From Vibrio crassostreae 9ZC13 (GTDB lineage: Bacteria > Pseudomonadota > Gammaproteobacteria > Enterobacterales > Vibrionaceae), in NCBI RefSeq assembly GCF_000272045.2, contig NZ_AJYZ02000041.1, positions 450,309 through 514,308 of the forward strand: a stretch of 64,000 nt of DNA, in the 5' to 3' direction. This document shows, piece by piece, positions 17,488-26,340 of this stretch. The position numbers were made by a program, and so were the translations under genes. Each line of letters starts with the position of its first letter. Position 1 is the first letter of the stretch. Below the pieces are notes generated by a model that saw nothing but the letters and a program-made list of their open reading frames with translations, was not told the origin of the DNA and made no database searches.

Positions 17488-18266
17488 TAGTGATGTCCGT
17501 GTTTATGGTTTGAACATTCATGCACGTCGCCTTCGACAGGCTGGCCTGCGAGATCATGATGGTGATGTTCGTGTTGGTGATGATAAAACGCTAGCGTCTC
17601 TTGGGTCGCGGTGCCAAAGAGCGCAATATACGAAGGATGGTGTTTGATGTCTGCAGGTGCGCCTGAGCAACAGATGTGGTGGTGTAAACAGATAACATCG
17701 TCTGTTTTTGCCATCACTAAATGCAGATCGTGTGAAACCATAAATACGGCACAACCAAAGCGGTGGCGAATGGTGTCAATCAAGTCATACAGGTCTATTT
17801 GCCCTTGAACGTCGACGCCTTGAGCCGGTTCATCGAGAACCAGTAGATCTGGTCTTCTTAGCAATGAACGAGCAATGAGCACACGTTGGTTTTCTCCGCC
17901 AGATAGCTGGTGCATGTTACTCTTCTGCAGATGTTCAGCACCAACAAGCTTCAATGCTTCAAGGATCTCTTGCTGACTGAAATTGCCAGTGAGTTTTAGA
18001 AAACGCTCTACGTTGAGCGGTAGGGAATCATTGAGCTTTAATTTTTGTGGTACATAGCCAATTTTCAGTTTTTTAGCTTTTGTTATTGTGCCTGAAAATT
18101 TGGTCTGTAAACCCAGTACCACTTTTACTAATGTCGACTTTCCTGCACCGTTTGGCCCAATCAGGGTGGTGATTCTGCCGCGCTCTAAATTTAGAGAGAT
18201 GTTGTCTAGAACTTTTCGACCGTCAAATTCGACGCTCACAGAATCTAGTTGGATTAAGTTATCCAT
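17487..18266 (-). CDS. znuC: Zinc ABC transporter ATP-binding protein with His-rich tail
   Basis: ATPase that powers ZnuABC zinc import. The 259-residue protein has the Walker A motif GPNGAGKST, the ABC signature LSGGENQR, Walker B LLVLDEPAQGVD and the switch His in VSHDLH. The final 35 residues are unusually rich in His (for example HHQHEHHHHD and HKHGHH) and could bind zinc in the cytoplasm as a sensor or reservoir; that is inference. It is transcribed divergently from znuA across the Zur-type site. Confidence 0.95.
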   Translation of the reverse strand: MDNLIQLDSVSVEFDGRKVLDNISLNLERGRITTLIGPNGAGKSTLVKVVLGLQTKFSGTITKAKKLKIGYVPQKLKLNDSLPLNVERFLKLTGNFSQQEILEALKLVGAEHLQKSNMHQLSGGENQRVLIARSLLRRPDLLVLDEPAQGVDVQGQIDLYDLIDTIRHRFGCAVFMVSHDLHLVMAKTDDVICLHHHICCSGAPADIKHHPSYIALFGTATQETLAFYHHQHEHHHHDLAGQPVEGDVHECSNHKHGHH

Positions 18267-18290
18267 GAATAGAACTCATTTGCAATTCGC

Positions 18291-18311
18291 TAATGTTATA
18301 ATGTAACATTT
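18291..18311. promoter_or_regulatory. Zur-type operator between znuC and znuA
   Basis: AATGTTATAATGTAACATT is a near-perfect palindrome that resembles the gammaproteobacterial Zur box (AATGTTATA-type half sites). It lies between the divergent znuCB and znuA genes, 39 bp from the znuA start, consistent with zinc-dependent repression of both. Confidence 0.8.
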
Positions 18312-18349
18312 ACCTCAAGCCTAAGCTACTTTTCTATTATCGAGGGATT

Positions 18350-19240
18350 ATGTCACGTTCATCTTTTATACTTGCTACTTTGCTTTTAGCGCCAAGTGTC
18401 GCAAGTGCCAATACTATTCTAACAAGCTTTAAACCAATTCAAATGATTGTGACAGAATTAACGCAAGGCGTTAGTGAGCCGGATGTGTTGATGAACAGCA
18501 ATGCTTCGCCGCACGATTATGCGCTCAAACCATCAGATGTCAAAAAAGTTCATAGTGCAGATATGGTTGTTTGGTTTGGTCCAGACTTAGAAGCGTTTCT
18601 GACCAAGGTGATTGAGTCGAACGATAACGTTATCGAAATCGCTAAAATCCCTGGCATCAACTTACGCGCTTATGGACACGAAGAGCATGACCATGATGCA
18701 CACGAAGGCCACCACCACGGCAGCCATGACCCGCATTTTTGGTTGGGGATCGATCAGGTTGAAGTTGCCGCGAAATACATCTCAGACAAGCTAATTGAAA
18801 CTGACCCAGACAACGCAATGGCGTACCAAGAGAATCTCGATTCATTCCTGATTGCATTGAAAGAGAAGCAACAGTCTATTCGAGAGCAACTTGCACCCGT
18901 GAAAGACAAAGGTTACTACGTTTTTCATGACGCGTATGGTTACTTTGAGCAAGAGTTTGAGCTAAATAACTTAGGTCACTTTACGGTGAGCCCAGAGCGT
19001 AAGCCGGGTGCAAAAAGCCTGATCGCTATTAAGAAAACGATAGTACGTGAAAACGTTCAATGTGTGTTTTCTGAGCCTCAATTCACTCCTGCTGTGATTG
19101 AATCAGTGACGCGCGGAAGTAACGCAAAACAAGGTCAGCTTGACCCTATCGGTTCAACAGTTGAAGTGAAGAGTGGAAGCTATTTCGATTTTCTTCAGCA
19201 ACTTACAGATAGCTATACAAGTTGCTTAGACGAGAAGTAA
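18350..19240 (+). CDS. znuA: Periplasmic zinc-binding protein
   Basis: Captures periplasmic zinc and delivers it to ZnuB. The 296-residue protein has a signal peptide cleaved after SVASA (about residue 20), metal-ligand regions SPHDYALKPSD, DPHFWLGID and YVFHDAYGYFE, and a His/Asp-rich loop at about residues 107-125 (HGHEEHDHD-like with HHHGSHD) that is typical of zinc-specific members. It is divergent from znuCB and followed by a terminator. Confidence 0.95.
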   Translation: MSRSSFILATLLLAPSVASANTILTSFKPIQMIVTELTQGVSEPDVLMNSNASPHDYALKPSDVKKVHSADMVVWFGPDLEAFLTKVIESNDNVIEIAKIPGINLRAYGHEEHDHDAHEGHHHGSHDPHFWLGIDQVEVAAKYISDKLIETDPDNAMAYQENLDSFLIALKEKQQSIREQLAPVKDKGYYVFHDAYGYFEQEFELNNLGHFTVSPERKPGAKSLIAIKKTIVRENVQCVFSEPQFTPAVIESVTRGSNAKQGQLDPIGSTVEVKSGSYFDFLQQLTDSYTSCLDEK

Positions 19241-19291
19241 GTCATAAACGAGTATTCTTTACTCTACTTTGCTCTCGTTAATTTATGAATC

Positions 19292-19314
19292 ATGCCGCTT
19301 TTTGCGGCATTTTC
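19292..19314 (+). terminator. znuA rho-independent terminator
   Basis: ATGCCGC pairs with GCGGCAT around a T5 loop, followed by TTTC. Confidence 0.8.
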
Positions 19315-19488
19315 GTGACCGCTAAGATAAAACCTCCTAACAAATAACAAACCTCCTTTCTCCTTTTCTAATTTCCGCTAAAATGGAAAGATAATAATAA
19401 GCACAAAAAAACTCAGTTTTTGGTTTAGCAACGATAAGACGTTGTGGTACCCAAAATTTCATGTGTTGTTGCTGTTCAGGATTAAGAG

Positions 19489-22400
19489 TTGTATCGAATT
19501 ATCTTCAAAATGTTCATGTTAATGAGCATTTCATTTAGCGTTCTAGCGGTAAATACCTCGCCCTCCGTTTTCTATCCTTTGCCCGCTCAAGCGCAAGGGA
19601 ATTTCCTTGCGGCTAAAAACTTGTATTTAGGTGCCGGAGGTGGGCTCTGGGTTCATGATGTGCATGGAAAAGTACTCTTTTACGATGGTCGAACTCTATT
19701 CCCTCGTAAGGGAAGCTTACTGCAATTTTCTTCGGAAAGAGTCGCCTTTCTGAACGATGAGTTTTGGACATTTTTCGACAATGAGGTCTATCGACATAAC
19801 CCTGGAATTGGCAACGAATTGGCGTTTAGCCTAAGTCCCGGCGCTGAAATAGCGAATATCGGTGCATCAGGCGATTATATTTGGGTTACTGACGGCAGTA
19901 ATTTCTATACCTACAACACTCAATCTTTAGAATTCAACACCTACTCTCTACTTAAACTGTACCGATACAATAACAGCAGTGACATTGCGATTAACGACGC
20001 TGAGTGGGTACTATCAAAGTGGGTGCTAGCGACCAGTTCTGGCGTTTACCTTTCAGAGAATCAAGAGTTTACCCATGTCACCGCATCAGACAAAAACCAT
20101 ATTGAGACGGTTTATTTTTCGAATGCTCGACGTGAGTTAGTGATCGGTACTTTAAATGGTGCTGTGATTGTTGATCTCGCGAACCCAGACAAAGAGACCA
20201 TCGTTAAAGGGTCGCATGTTCTCTCGTTGGCCGAAACTTCGGACCAGTATTGGATTGGTACAGAGCACGGCCTTATTAGCTACAACTTTATTACGGGACA
20301 AATTACTCGATTCGAACAAGCCGCTAGTCAAGACTTCTCGTTACCGGGTGAGAAAATATATTCGTTGATAAACGATCATGCTGGTGGTATGTGGGTTGCG
20401 ACAAACAACGGTATCCGATACTTCTCACTGTTCAGCAAAACCTTCTCGAGAACACCCCTAACTGGAATGGGCATGCATTCGAGTAGTGTGGTGATCAATA
20501 AAGTACTGCCTGTCAGTGACCAGTTATCTTGGGTCGCGTCTTCAATGGGGCTCTACTTGGTTGATTCTGAAAGTGAAGAGAACCCAATTCGTGTTTACTC
20601 TAACCCTGTTAATGATTTTGAGATCTTTGGCTCTTCCATTTGGTTGGCGACCGAACAAGGTATCATCAGTCTAAATACGGAAACACTACAACCCGAAGCC
20701 CTTGATTTACCAAGGCCAATTGAGGGAGTGCGTGTTGAAAACCTTGCGCTTCAAGCCGATAACGTTCTTTGGATGACCTCTGGGCAAAACCTCTATTCGT
20801 TATCTATCGAAACCATGAAACTGACGAGTTATGGCACTGACTGGTTAGTCGACAAGTTCTTGCCTGCGAAGATCACCGCTCTCAATGTAGGCTTGCTAGG
20901 TCGCATCTATATAGGAACGGATCATGGCTTCTACTCGTTCATTGATAAACGAATTAGCTTTAGTCGTTCCAGCGAACGGTTTGGCAAAGTCGTCGATATT
21001 GAAAAAGCGAAGGATGGAGCGCAGTGGTTTGCGAGCAGTTATGGCGTGTATCGAATCCCGGATGACAGCTCTATTATTCAAGAAATCACTCTTGTTGAAG
21101 ACAATATTAGCCCCAACTGCCTGATAAGCGATGACAATGGTGTTTGGTTAGGCTCTTCGAAAGGCATCAGTTATTACGGATTGGATGGGCAACTGCATAA
21201 ACACATAGGTTCGCCATTTGGTTTGATCACCAATGAACTGGCGGCAGGAGCGTGTGCTCTTTTTTACAGTCAAGATAGCCAACCTTCGAGGCTTGTTTTC
21301 GGCTCAAAGTATGGTGTAGTCAGCGCGTTATCTAACGAGTTACTGGTATCAACTACACCTCATAGCCGTGCCTTGTTGAGTAAGATAAGTGTCGACCAAC
21401 AAACGGTATCACTTGGCGGGAAAACGGCAGAGATGGATGAGATTCCTTATGGTTCATCGATGGGGTTTAAGCTAGGTATCTTACCAGCAACGTTCGCACC
21501 TGCGATGGAATACCGACTGAGCGACGATGAACCTTGGAGTGAGTTTGAAGGGGGCTTGTTAACGCTCGATCATCTTCTTCCAGGGGATTACACACTTGAA
21601 GTGAAGCCGGTTAAAGGCTCCCATTATCGCTTTGTGTCAACCAATCAAAGCTTCTCGATTGCGGAGCCTTGGTATCTGACCAATTGGGCTGCAGCAAGCT
21701 CTCTGATATTACTGATTGGCGTTGTGACTATCTTAGTCTTTTGGCGTTCGCGTTATGTCACTTTTGCCAACCGGCACTTAAAAGCGCAAGTTGCACTGAA
21801 GACAGACCAATTGAGGCACCAAAGCCGGATATTACTCGCCACTAATCAACAGCTTAAAAAGCAGCTATCCGTGAAGAATGCGCTTGTGTCTCACACTGCC
21901 AATGAACTCTCTTCTGAAGTGAATCATATTGCTGCGATGCTCCCGAATTGGAATGACGAGCTCGGGAAGTCGCCGATTCTAACCTTGAAAAATGGCTTAG
22001 CTCAATTGAGTAATACGCCTCAAGGAGAAGGGCAAGTTTGTTACGATATAATTTTAATCTTAGAGGTGGTACTCAAAGCTTGGCAGGATGACTTAACCAA
22101 AGCCGGTATTGAACTGGATATTAAAGTCGAAACAAAACAACGATATGTCTCGTTGCTGTATTTTAATCTCGATATTATCTTCAATAGCTTGGTCGGGAGC
22201 ATCATCAAGAGAAACTTTAAGTCGCAGAGTATGGTGGTTCTGGTTGAAGAGGTTAAGGAGCATCTTGTTGTAACCATTCGAGATCATGGCATGCCTTTCC
22301 CTAAGCTGGCATCAAGCATGGGTGACAATACCGGAAAGTCGACCGACCTTAACATCGAAAAGCTGCCGCTATTGATGAATCAGAGCGGTGGCGAGCTTAA

Positions 22401-22872
22401 TGCCTTTGTTTCGGAGTCTCAAAATAAGGTTCAGCTTTCGTGGCCAATTGAGTATCAAGTACTCGACAATCTCGAAGCCAGCACAATTGAACAGATTGAA
22501 ACCATTAAGCTTGCCGCCTCAACACCAGAGCAACAAAAACTGACAGCGGAACAAGAGTGGAAGAACAGAGTGTCGCAGCTTGTGAGTGAAAACTACGCTG
22601 ATGCCGAGTTCAGTACTGCAACTGCCGCTAAGTATTTGTTTATGTCTGAGAGAAGCTTACAGAGACGCTTTAAATCGGCTTACAACAAGACCTTCAAAGA
22701 GCACTTGAATGAAGTACGTCTAGAGCATGCGTGTGAGCGCTTACTCGCTGGAGAGAAGATCTCTGATGTGGCGTTTGATTCGGGGTTCAATGACCCTTCC
22801 TATTTCAGTCAAAGGTTTAAGCACCACTTTGGCATGTCACCATCTAAGTTTGCTGAAAACAACGAAGAGTAG
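19489..22872 (+). CDS. Membrane-spanning AraC-family regulator with periplasmic propeller sensor and degenerate kinase-like core
   Basis: Predicted one-component transcription factor of 1127 residues. Order: N-terminal signal or anchor helix (MLMSISFSVLAV); a large periplasmic region with repeated WV/WIGT/WLG blades typical of Reg_prop beta-propellers (about 35-620); a Y_Y_Y-type Ig domain (about 660-730, ending FSIAEPWYLTNW); one membrane helix at 733-752; a coiled segment; a kinase-like core with His802 in LVSHTANEL; and an AraC HTH (about 1021-1127) with ERSLQRRFK and SGFNDPSYFSQRFKHHFG. The ATPase-like part keeps RDHGMPFP and SGGELN but the GLGL-type G2 box is missing, and there is no receiver domain. 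The start is TTG with AGG 8 nt upstream; ATG at 19510 is an alternative. It lies upstream of feoABC; targets are unknown. Confidence 0.85.
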   Translation: MYRIIFKMFMLMSISFSVLAVNTSPSVFYPLPAQAQGNFLAAKNLYLGAGGGLWVHDVHGKVLFYDGRTLFPRKGSLLQFSSERVAFLNDEFWTFFDNEVYRHNPGIGNELAFSLSPGAEIANIGASGDYIWVTDGSNFYTYNTQSLEFNTYSLLKLYRYNNSSDIAINDAEWVLSKWVLATSSGVYLSENQEFTHVTASDKNHIETVYFSNARRELVIGTLNGAVIVDLANPDKETIVKGSHVLSLAETSDQYWIGTEHGLISYNFITGQITRFEQAASQDFSLPGEKIYSLINDHAGGMWVATNNGIRYFSLFSKTFSRTPLTGMGMHSSSVVINKVLPVSDQLSWVASSMGLYLVDSESEENPIRVYSNPVNDFEIFGSSIWLATEQGIISLNTETLQPEALDLPRPIEGVRVENLALQADNVLWMTSGQNLYSLSIETMKLTSYGTDWLVDKFLPAKITALNVGLLGRIYIGTDHGFYSFIDKRISFSRSSERFGKVVDIEKAKDGAQWFASSYGVYRIPDDSSIIQEITLVEDNISPNCLISDDNGVWLGSSKGISYYGLDGQLHKHIGSPFGLITNELAAGACALFYSQDSQPSRLVFGSKYGVVSALSNELLVSTTPHSRALLSKISVDQQTVSLGGKTAEMDEIPYGSSMGFKLGILPATFAPAMEYRLSDDEPWSEFEGGLLTLDHLLPGDYTLEVKPVKGSHYRFVSTNQSFSIAEPWYLTNWAAASSLILLIGVVTILVFWRSRYVTFANRHLKAQVALKTDQLRHQSRILLATNQQLKKQLSVKNALVSHTANELSSEVNHIAAMLPNWNDELGKSPILTLKNGLAQLSNTPQGEGQVCYDIILILEVVLKAWQDDLTKAGIELDIKVETKQRYVSLLYFNLDIIFNSLVGSIIKRNFKSQSMVVLVEEVKEHLVVTIRDHGMPFPKLASSMGDNTGKSTDLNIEKLPLLMNQSGGELNAFVSESQNKVQLSWPIEYQVLDNLEASTIEQIETIKLAASTPEQQKLTAEQEWKNRVSQLVSENYADAEFSTATAAKYLFMSERSLQRRFKSAYNKTFKEHLNEVRLEHACERLLAGEKISDVAFDSGFNDPSYFSQRFKHHFGMSPSKFAENNEE

Positions 22873-22914
22873 CACGCAGCGGATACTCAGCTAGAACATA
22901 AATAAAGATACTTT

Positions 22915-22943
22915 AGCCTCGACATTCGTGTTGGGGCTTTCTT
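22915..22943 (+). terminator. Terminator with UUCG tetraloop after the AraC-type sensor gene
   Basis: AGCCTCGACA pairs with TGTTGGGGCT, using two G-U pairs, around TTCG and is followed by a short T-rich run. Confidence 0.8.
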
Positions 22944-22950
22944 ATGCTTC

Positions 22951-23008
<58 letters not shown>

Positions 23009-23051
23009 AATGGGGAGTTTAAAAAGGTTGTTGGGATAAAACAAAGGGAAG

Positions 23052-23183
23052 AAAAAAATATCGTGGCATAGCCGGGGGGACTATACCACGGGTGCCAACG
23101 ACACCTTCGCTTGCTGCCGGAGTGATATAGCAAAGCCATATCACCTCTGGAATAAAATTAAAGAGAAGTAGTTTCTCTTCGAT
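23052..23183 (-). ncRNA. Candidate minus-strand structured small RNA upstream of feoA
   Basis: Read on the minus strand, this stretch holds a small hairpin (AAGAGAA-CTAC-TTCTCTT), a larger imperfect hairpin (about 23117-23151, with GTGATATGGC and GCTATATCAC), a GGTGTC...GGCACC hairpin, and a terminal hairpin CGTGGTATAG-TCCCCCCGG-CTATGCCACG followed by ATAT and T7. The last is a classic rho-independent terminator with a C-rich loop. A TATAGT -10-like hexamer lies at 23190-23195 on the minus strand, giving an RNA of about 130 nt, but the -35 is weak. No reading frame explains the conservation of structure. I do not recognise it as a named sRNA. Confidence 0.5.
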
Positions 23184-23339
23184 GGAGTAACTATACGTCC
23201 AGCTACTTATTTTACTTATGAAATTAACGACAGATACCTATGATAAAACCGACATTGTCTCAAGTGATTGATAATTAATGATTTGTTTTTTTTGGGAGGG
23301 TTTGTACTAGTGAGGTAGTTCTCGCTAGTTGTTGAAAGT

Positions 23340-23367
23340 AACGTTTTTGACGTAAACGTTTTTAACG
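23340..23367 (+). promoter_or_regulatory. 13-bp direct repeat upstream of feoA, candidate activator site
   Basis: AACGTTTTTGACG (23340-23352) and AACGTTTTTAACG (23355-23367) form a direct repeat with one mismatch and a 15-bp period. It lies 20 bp upstream of a possible promoter (TCGAAA at 23388-23393, TAGAAT at 23411-23416). Direct repeats are typical of AraC-family operators, so the adjacent membrane regulator is a candidate binder. Confidence 0.45.
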
Positions 23368-23485
23368 AAACTTACGAGTATGTATTTTCGAAAACATTGA
23401 TTTCACACAATAGAATTGTGGGCATGTATGTGTATCATGGCGTTAATAACAATCTTTCTCATTATCAGTCACGAATTGGGTACTT

Positions 23486-23707
23486 ATGAAACTCTCACAA
23501 CTAGAGCAAGGAAAGGCGGCTTCTATTGTTGCACTAACAGGTTTAACACCAGACGTAAGGAAGAAACTTATGGTCATGGGTATGTTGCCAAAAACCGAGG
23601 TGACGCTTATCCGCCGTGCACCTATGGGTGATCCGCTTCAAGTTGAAGTGAGAGGTGTTTCTATCGCCATTCGTGAAAGCATTGCAGAACAAATCGAGGT
23701 TATCTAA
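23486..23707 (+). CDS. feoA: Ferrous iron transport protein A
   Basis: Small cytoplasmic SH3-like partner of the FeoB ferrous iron permease. The 73-residue protein has the typical FeoA pattern with LTPDVRKKLMVMGMLP, TEVTLIRRAPMGDPLQVEVRG and a final RESIAEQIEV. Its stop is directly followed by the feoB ATG, so the genes are translationally linked. The promoter region upstream holds the direct repeat described separately. Confidence 0.95.
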   Translation: MKLSQLEQGKAASIVALTGLTPDVRKKLMVMGMLPKTEVTLIRRAPMGDPLQVEVRGVSIAIRESIAEQIEVI

Positions 23708-25981
23708 ATGGATTATCAAGTTCTTACCGTTGGTAACCCGAATAGTGGTAAAACAACACTGTTCAACGCACTGACTGGTGCTAAGCAGCACGTTGGTAAC
23801 TGGGTTGGTGTCACTGTTGAAAAGAAGACGGGTTTATACTCGCACGCTGGTGATCAGTTTCAACTAACGGATTTACCGGGTATCTACGCACTAGACAGTG
23901 GTAATGATGCGAACAGCATCGATGAGTCTATCGCGTCTCGCGCTGTTTTAACTCACCCAGCAGATGTGATCATCAATGTTGTCGACGCTAACTGTCTAGA
24001 ACGAAGCTTATATATGACATTACAGCTGCGTGAGTTGGGTCGCCCAATGATCGTTGTGTTGAACAAAATGGATGTATTAAAGCGCGAACGTCAGGTGATT
24101 AACCTTAAAGCACTAGAGAAAGAGCTAGGTTGCCCAGTTCTAAGCTTGTCTGCAAACGATAAAGGTCAAGTGGTTCGCTTTAAAGAGCGTCTGCATAAAC
24201 TGCTTGTTCAAGGTGTGAGCCTTGACCCTATCTCTATTGATTACGATGCCGCGTTAGAAGCTCTTATCCCTTCTGTTGAGTCACAATTTGATGATGCTGA
24301 CGTATCTCACCGAGCGCTAGCGATTCGTGCTTTAGAAAATGATTACTTGGTATTGAATGGTTTAGCCCCACAAACTCGCACTCAAATTGATAGCGTGCGT
24401 CTTGGTGCCGATTTCGATATTGACCTTGCTGTTGCTGACGCTAAATACACTTTCTTACATGACCTTTGTAAACGTGTTCGTCGCAGCGAAGGCAAACTAA
24501 GCCGTAACTTTACAGAGAAAGCAGACCAATTCATTTTGAACAAATGGGTCGGTATTCCTTTCTTCTTCGTTATCATGTACCTAATGTTCATGTTCTCTAT
24601 CAATATCGGTAGTGCGTTTATCGACTTCTTCGATATTGGTGTTGGAGCAATATTAGTTGATGGTGGACACCACTTATTAGATGGCCATTTACCAGTTTGG
24701 TTAGTCACTGTACTTGCTGATGGTATTGGCGGCGGTATCCAAACGGTTGCGACCTTTATTCCTGTTATCGCAGCGCTTTACCTATTCTTAGCGGTACTAG
24801 AAAGCTCAGGCTACATGGCTCGTGCTGCATTTGTACTTGATAAAGTGATGCAGAAGATTGGTTTACCGGGTAAAGCATTTGTCCCACTTGTACTGGGCTT
24901 TGGTTGTAACGTGCCTTCAATCATGGCAACTCGTACTCTTGACCAAGAGCGCGAACGTAAACTAGCAGCATCAATGGCGCCGTTTATGTCATGTGGTGCT
25001 CGTTTACCGGTATACGCACTGTTCGCGGCGGCGTTCTTCCCAGGTGCAGGACAAAACGTAGTATTCGCTCTGTACATCATGGGTATCGTTGCTTCTGTAT
25101 TTACGGGTTTGTTCCTGAAAAACACGATCTACCCAGGTAGCAGTGATAGCTTAGTGATGGAAATGCCAGATTACGAATTGCCGACAGTGCAAAACGTAAT
25201 GTTGAAAACTTGGCAGAAGCTGAAGCGTTTCGTACTTGGTGCAGGTAAAACAATCGTGATGGTTGTGGCTATTCTTAGCTTCCTAAACTCTCTAGGTATG
25301 GACGGCAGCTTTGGTAACGAAGATAGCGAAAACTCAGTACTGTCTAGAGCAGCTCAAGTTGTAACACCTGTATTCCAACCAATTGGTATTACTGAAGAGA
25401 ACTGGCCTGCAACGGTTGGTATCATCACAGGTATTTTCGCTAAAGAAGCCGTTGTTGGTACATTAAATAGCCTATATACAACGCCTTCTGATGAAGAAGC
25501 AGCTGAGTTTGACTTAGCAGCAAGCCTGCAAGAAGCGGTAATGACGATCCCTGAAAACCTAGCCGGATTGAGCTACTCAGATCCATTAGGTATTGAAGTT
25601 GGCGACTTGTCTGACTCTAATTCTGTAGCAGCTGACCAAGAAGTCGATACCTCTATCTTTGGTAACTTGAAAGACAAGTTTGTATCTGGTCATGCGGCAT
25701 TCGCTTACTTGATTCTTATCCTGCTTTACACGCCTTGTGTGGCCGCGATGGGTGCTTATGTTCGTGAATTTGGTCAGACGTTTGCACGCTTCATCGCGGT
25801 TTGGACGATGGCTCTTGGTTACTTTGGTGCGACTTTCTACTACCAAGCGGCAAACTTTGCTGCGCATCCTGTGACAAGTGCAGTATGGATGGTGGCGATT
25901 GCTGGTGGTTTTGTGGTGACGTATCGCGTCTTCAAGAAAGTGGGCAGTAAGCAGAAAGCACTAGAGGTGCAAGTAGTATGA
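23708..25981 (+). CDS. feoB: Ferrous iron permease FeoB
   Basis: Inner-membrane Fe(II) transporter with an N-terminal G domain. The 757-residue protein has G1 GNPNSGKTT (residues 9-17), a DLPG G3 motif, an NKMD G4 motif, a helical spacer domain, and a C-terminal membrane domain with paired gate regions (for example ESSGYMARAAFVLDK and GFGCNVPSIMATRT, CGARLPVY). The feoC ATG overlaps its TGA by 4 nt. Confidence 0.96.
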   Translation: MDYQVLTVGNPNSGKTTLFNALTGAKQHVGNWVGVTVEKKTGLYSHAGDQFQLTDLPGIYALDSGNDANSIDESIASRAVLTHPADVIINVVDANCLERSLYMTLQLRELGRPMIVVLNKMDVLKRERQVINLKALEKELGCPVLSLSANDKGQVVRFKERLHKLLVQGVSLDPISIDYDAALEALIPSVESQFDDADVSHRALAIRALENDYLVLNGLAPQTRTQIDSVRLGADFDIDLAVADAKYTFLHDLCKRVRRSEGKLSRNFTEKADQFILNKWVGIPFFFVIMYLMFMFSINIGSAFIDFFDIGVGAILVDGGHHLLDGHLPVWLVTVLADGIGGGIQTVATFIPVIAALYLFLAVLESSGYMARAAFVLDKVMQKIGLPGKAFVPLVLGFGCNVPSIMATRTLDQERERKLAASMAPFMSCGARLPVYALFAAAFFPGAGQNVVFALYIMGIVASVFTGLFLKNTIYPGSSDSLVMEMPDYELPTVQNVMLKTWQKLKRFVLGAGKTIVMVVAILSFLNSLGMDGSFGNEDSENSVLSRAAQVVTPVFQPIGITEENWPATVGIITGIFAKEAVVGTLNSLYTTPSDEEAAEFDLAASLQEAVMTIPENLAGLSYSDPLGIEVGDLSDSNSVAADQEVDTSIFGNLKDKFVSGHAAFAYLILILLYTPCVAAMGAYVREFGQTFARFIAVWTMALGYFGATFYYQAANFAAHPVTSAVWMVAIAGGFVVTYRVFKKVGSKQKALEVQVV

Positions 25982-26208
25982 TTTTAACTGAACTTCATCA
26001 ATACATTGATAGCCACGGCGTTGCGGCTCGTAAAGAGCTCGCTGCAAAGTTTGGCATGAGTGAAGATGGTGTCGATGCGATGCTGAGTGTTTGGGTCAAG
26101 AAAGGGAAAGTTTCTCGCTTGGTCGATACGAATAAGCATGGTCATACAACGCGTATTCGCTACACCATCAGCAAACAAGATGGTTTGTCGCTTAACGTGA
26201 TGATGTAG
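25978..26208 (+). CDS. feoC: FeoC-like winged-helix protein lacking cysteines
   Basis: Small winged-helix protein that closes the feoABC operon; in vibrios FeoC interacts with FeoB and is needed for full iron uptake. The 76-residue sequence has an N-terminal HTH (ARKELAAKFGMSEDGVDAML). Unlike the enterobacterial form it has no cysteine, so it cannot bind the Fe-S cluster proposed there. The 4-nt ATGA overlap with feoB indicates translational coupling. Confidence 0.88.
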   Translation: MILTELHQYIDSHGVAARKELAAKFGMSEDGVDAMLSVWVKKGKVSRLVDTNKHGHTTRIRYTISKQDGLSLNVMM

Positions 26209-26254
26209 TTCGGTCTTCAGACTCTCGTTGAAAAAGGCGAGATTAGAAAATGAC

Positions 26255-26286
26255 AAAGCCGCTTATCTAAGATGAGCGGCTTTTTG
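26255..26286 (+). terminator. feoABC rho-independent terminator
   Basis: AAAGCCGCT pairs with AGCGGCTTT, followed by a T run. It may also serve the convergent HIT gene. Confidence 0.88.
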
Positions 26287-26340
26287 TTATGTGTCTTTTC
26301 TGAAGTGTTTTGCTTTAAAGCTCAATGAGATGAACTCGAA

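Noticed and set aside
23052..23183. c-di-GMP riboswitch or integron attC/VCR in the region before feoA
   Set aside because: Conserved riboswitch core sequences and attC R/L boxes are not present, and no integrase or cassette genes occur nearby.
23260..23285. Fur box upstream of feoA around GATTGATAATTAATGATT
   Set aside because: Best alignment to the 19-bp Fur consensus gives only about 11 matches, which is common in AT-rich DNA; it remains unproven.
23397..23410. FNR site TTGATTTCACACAA upstream of feoA
   Set aside because: It matches 8 of 10 consensus bases but abuts the proposed -10 element, a poor position for FNR activation, so it was not listed.
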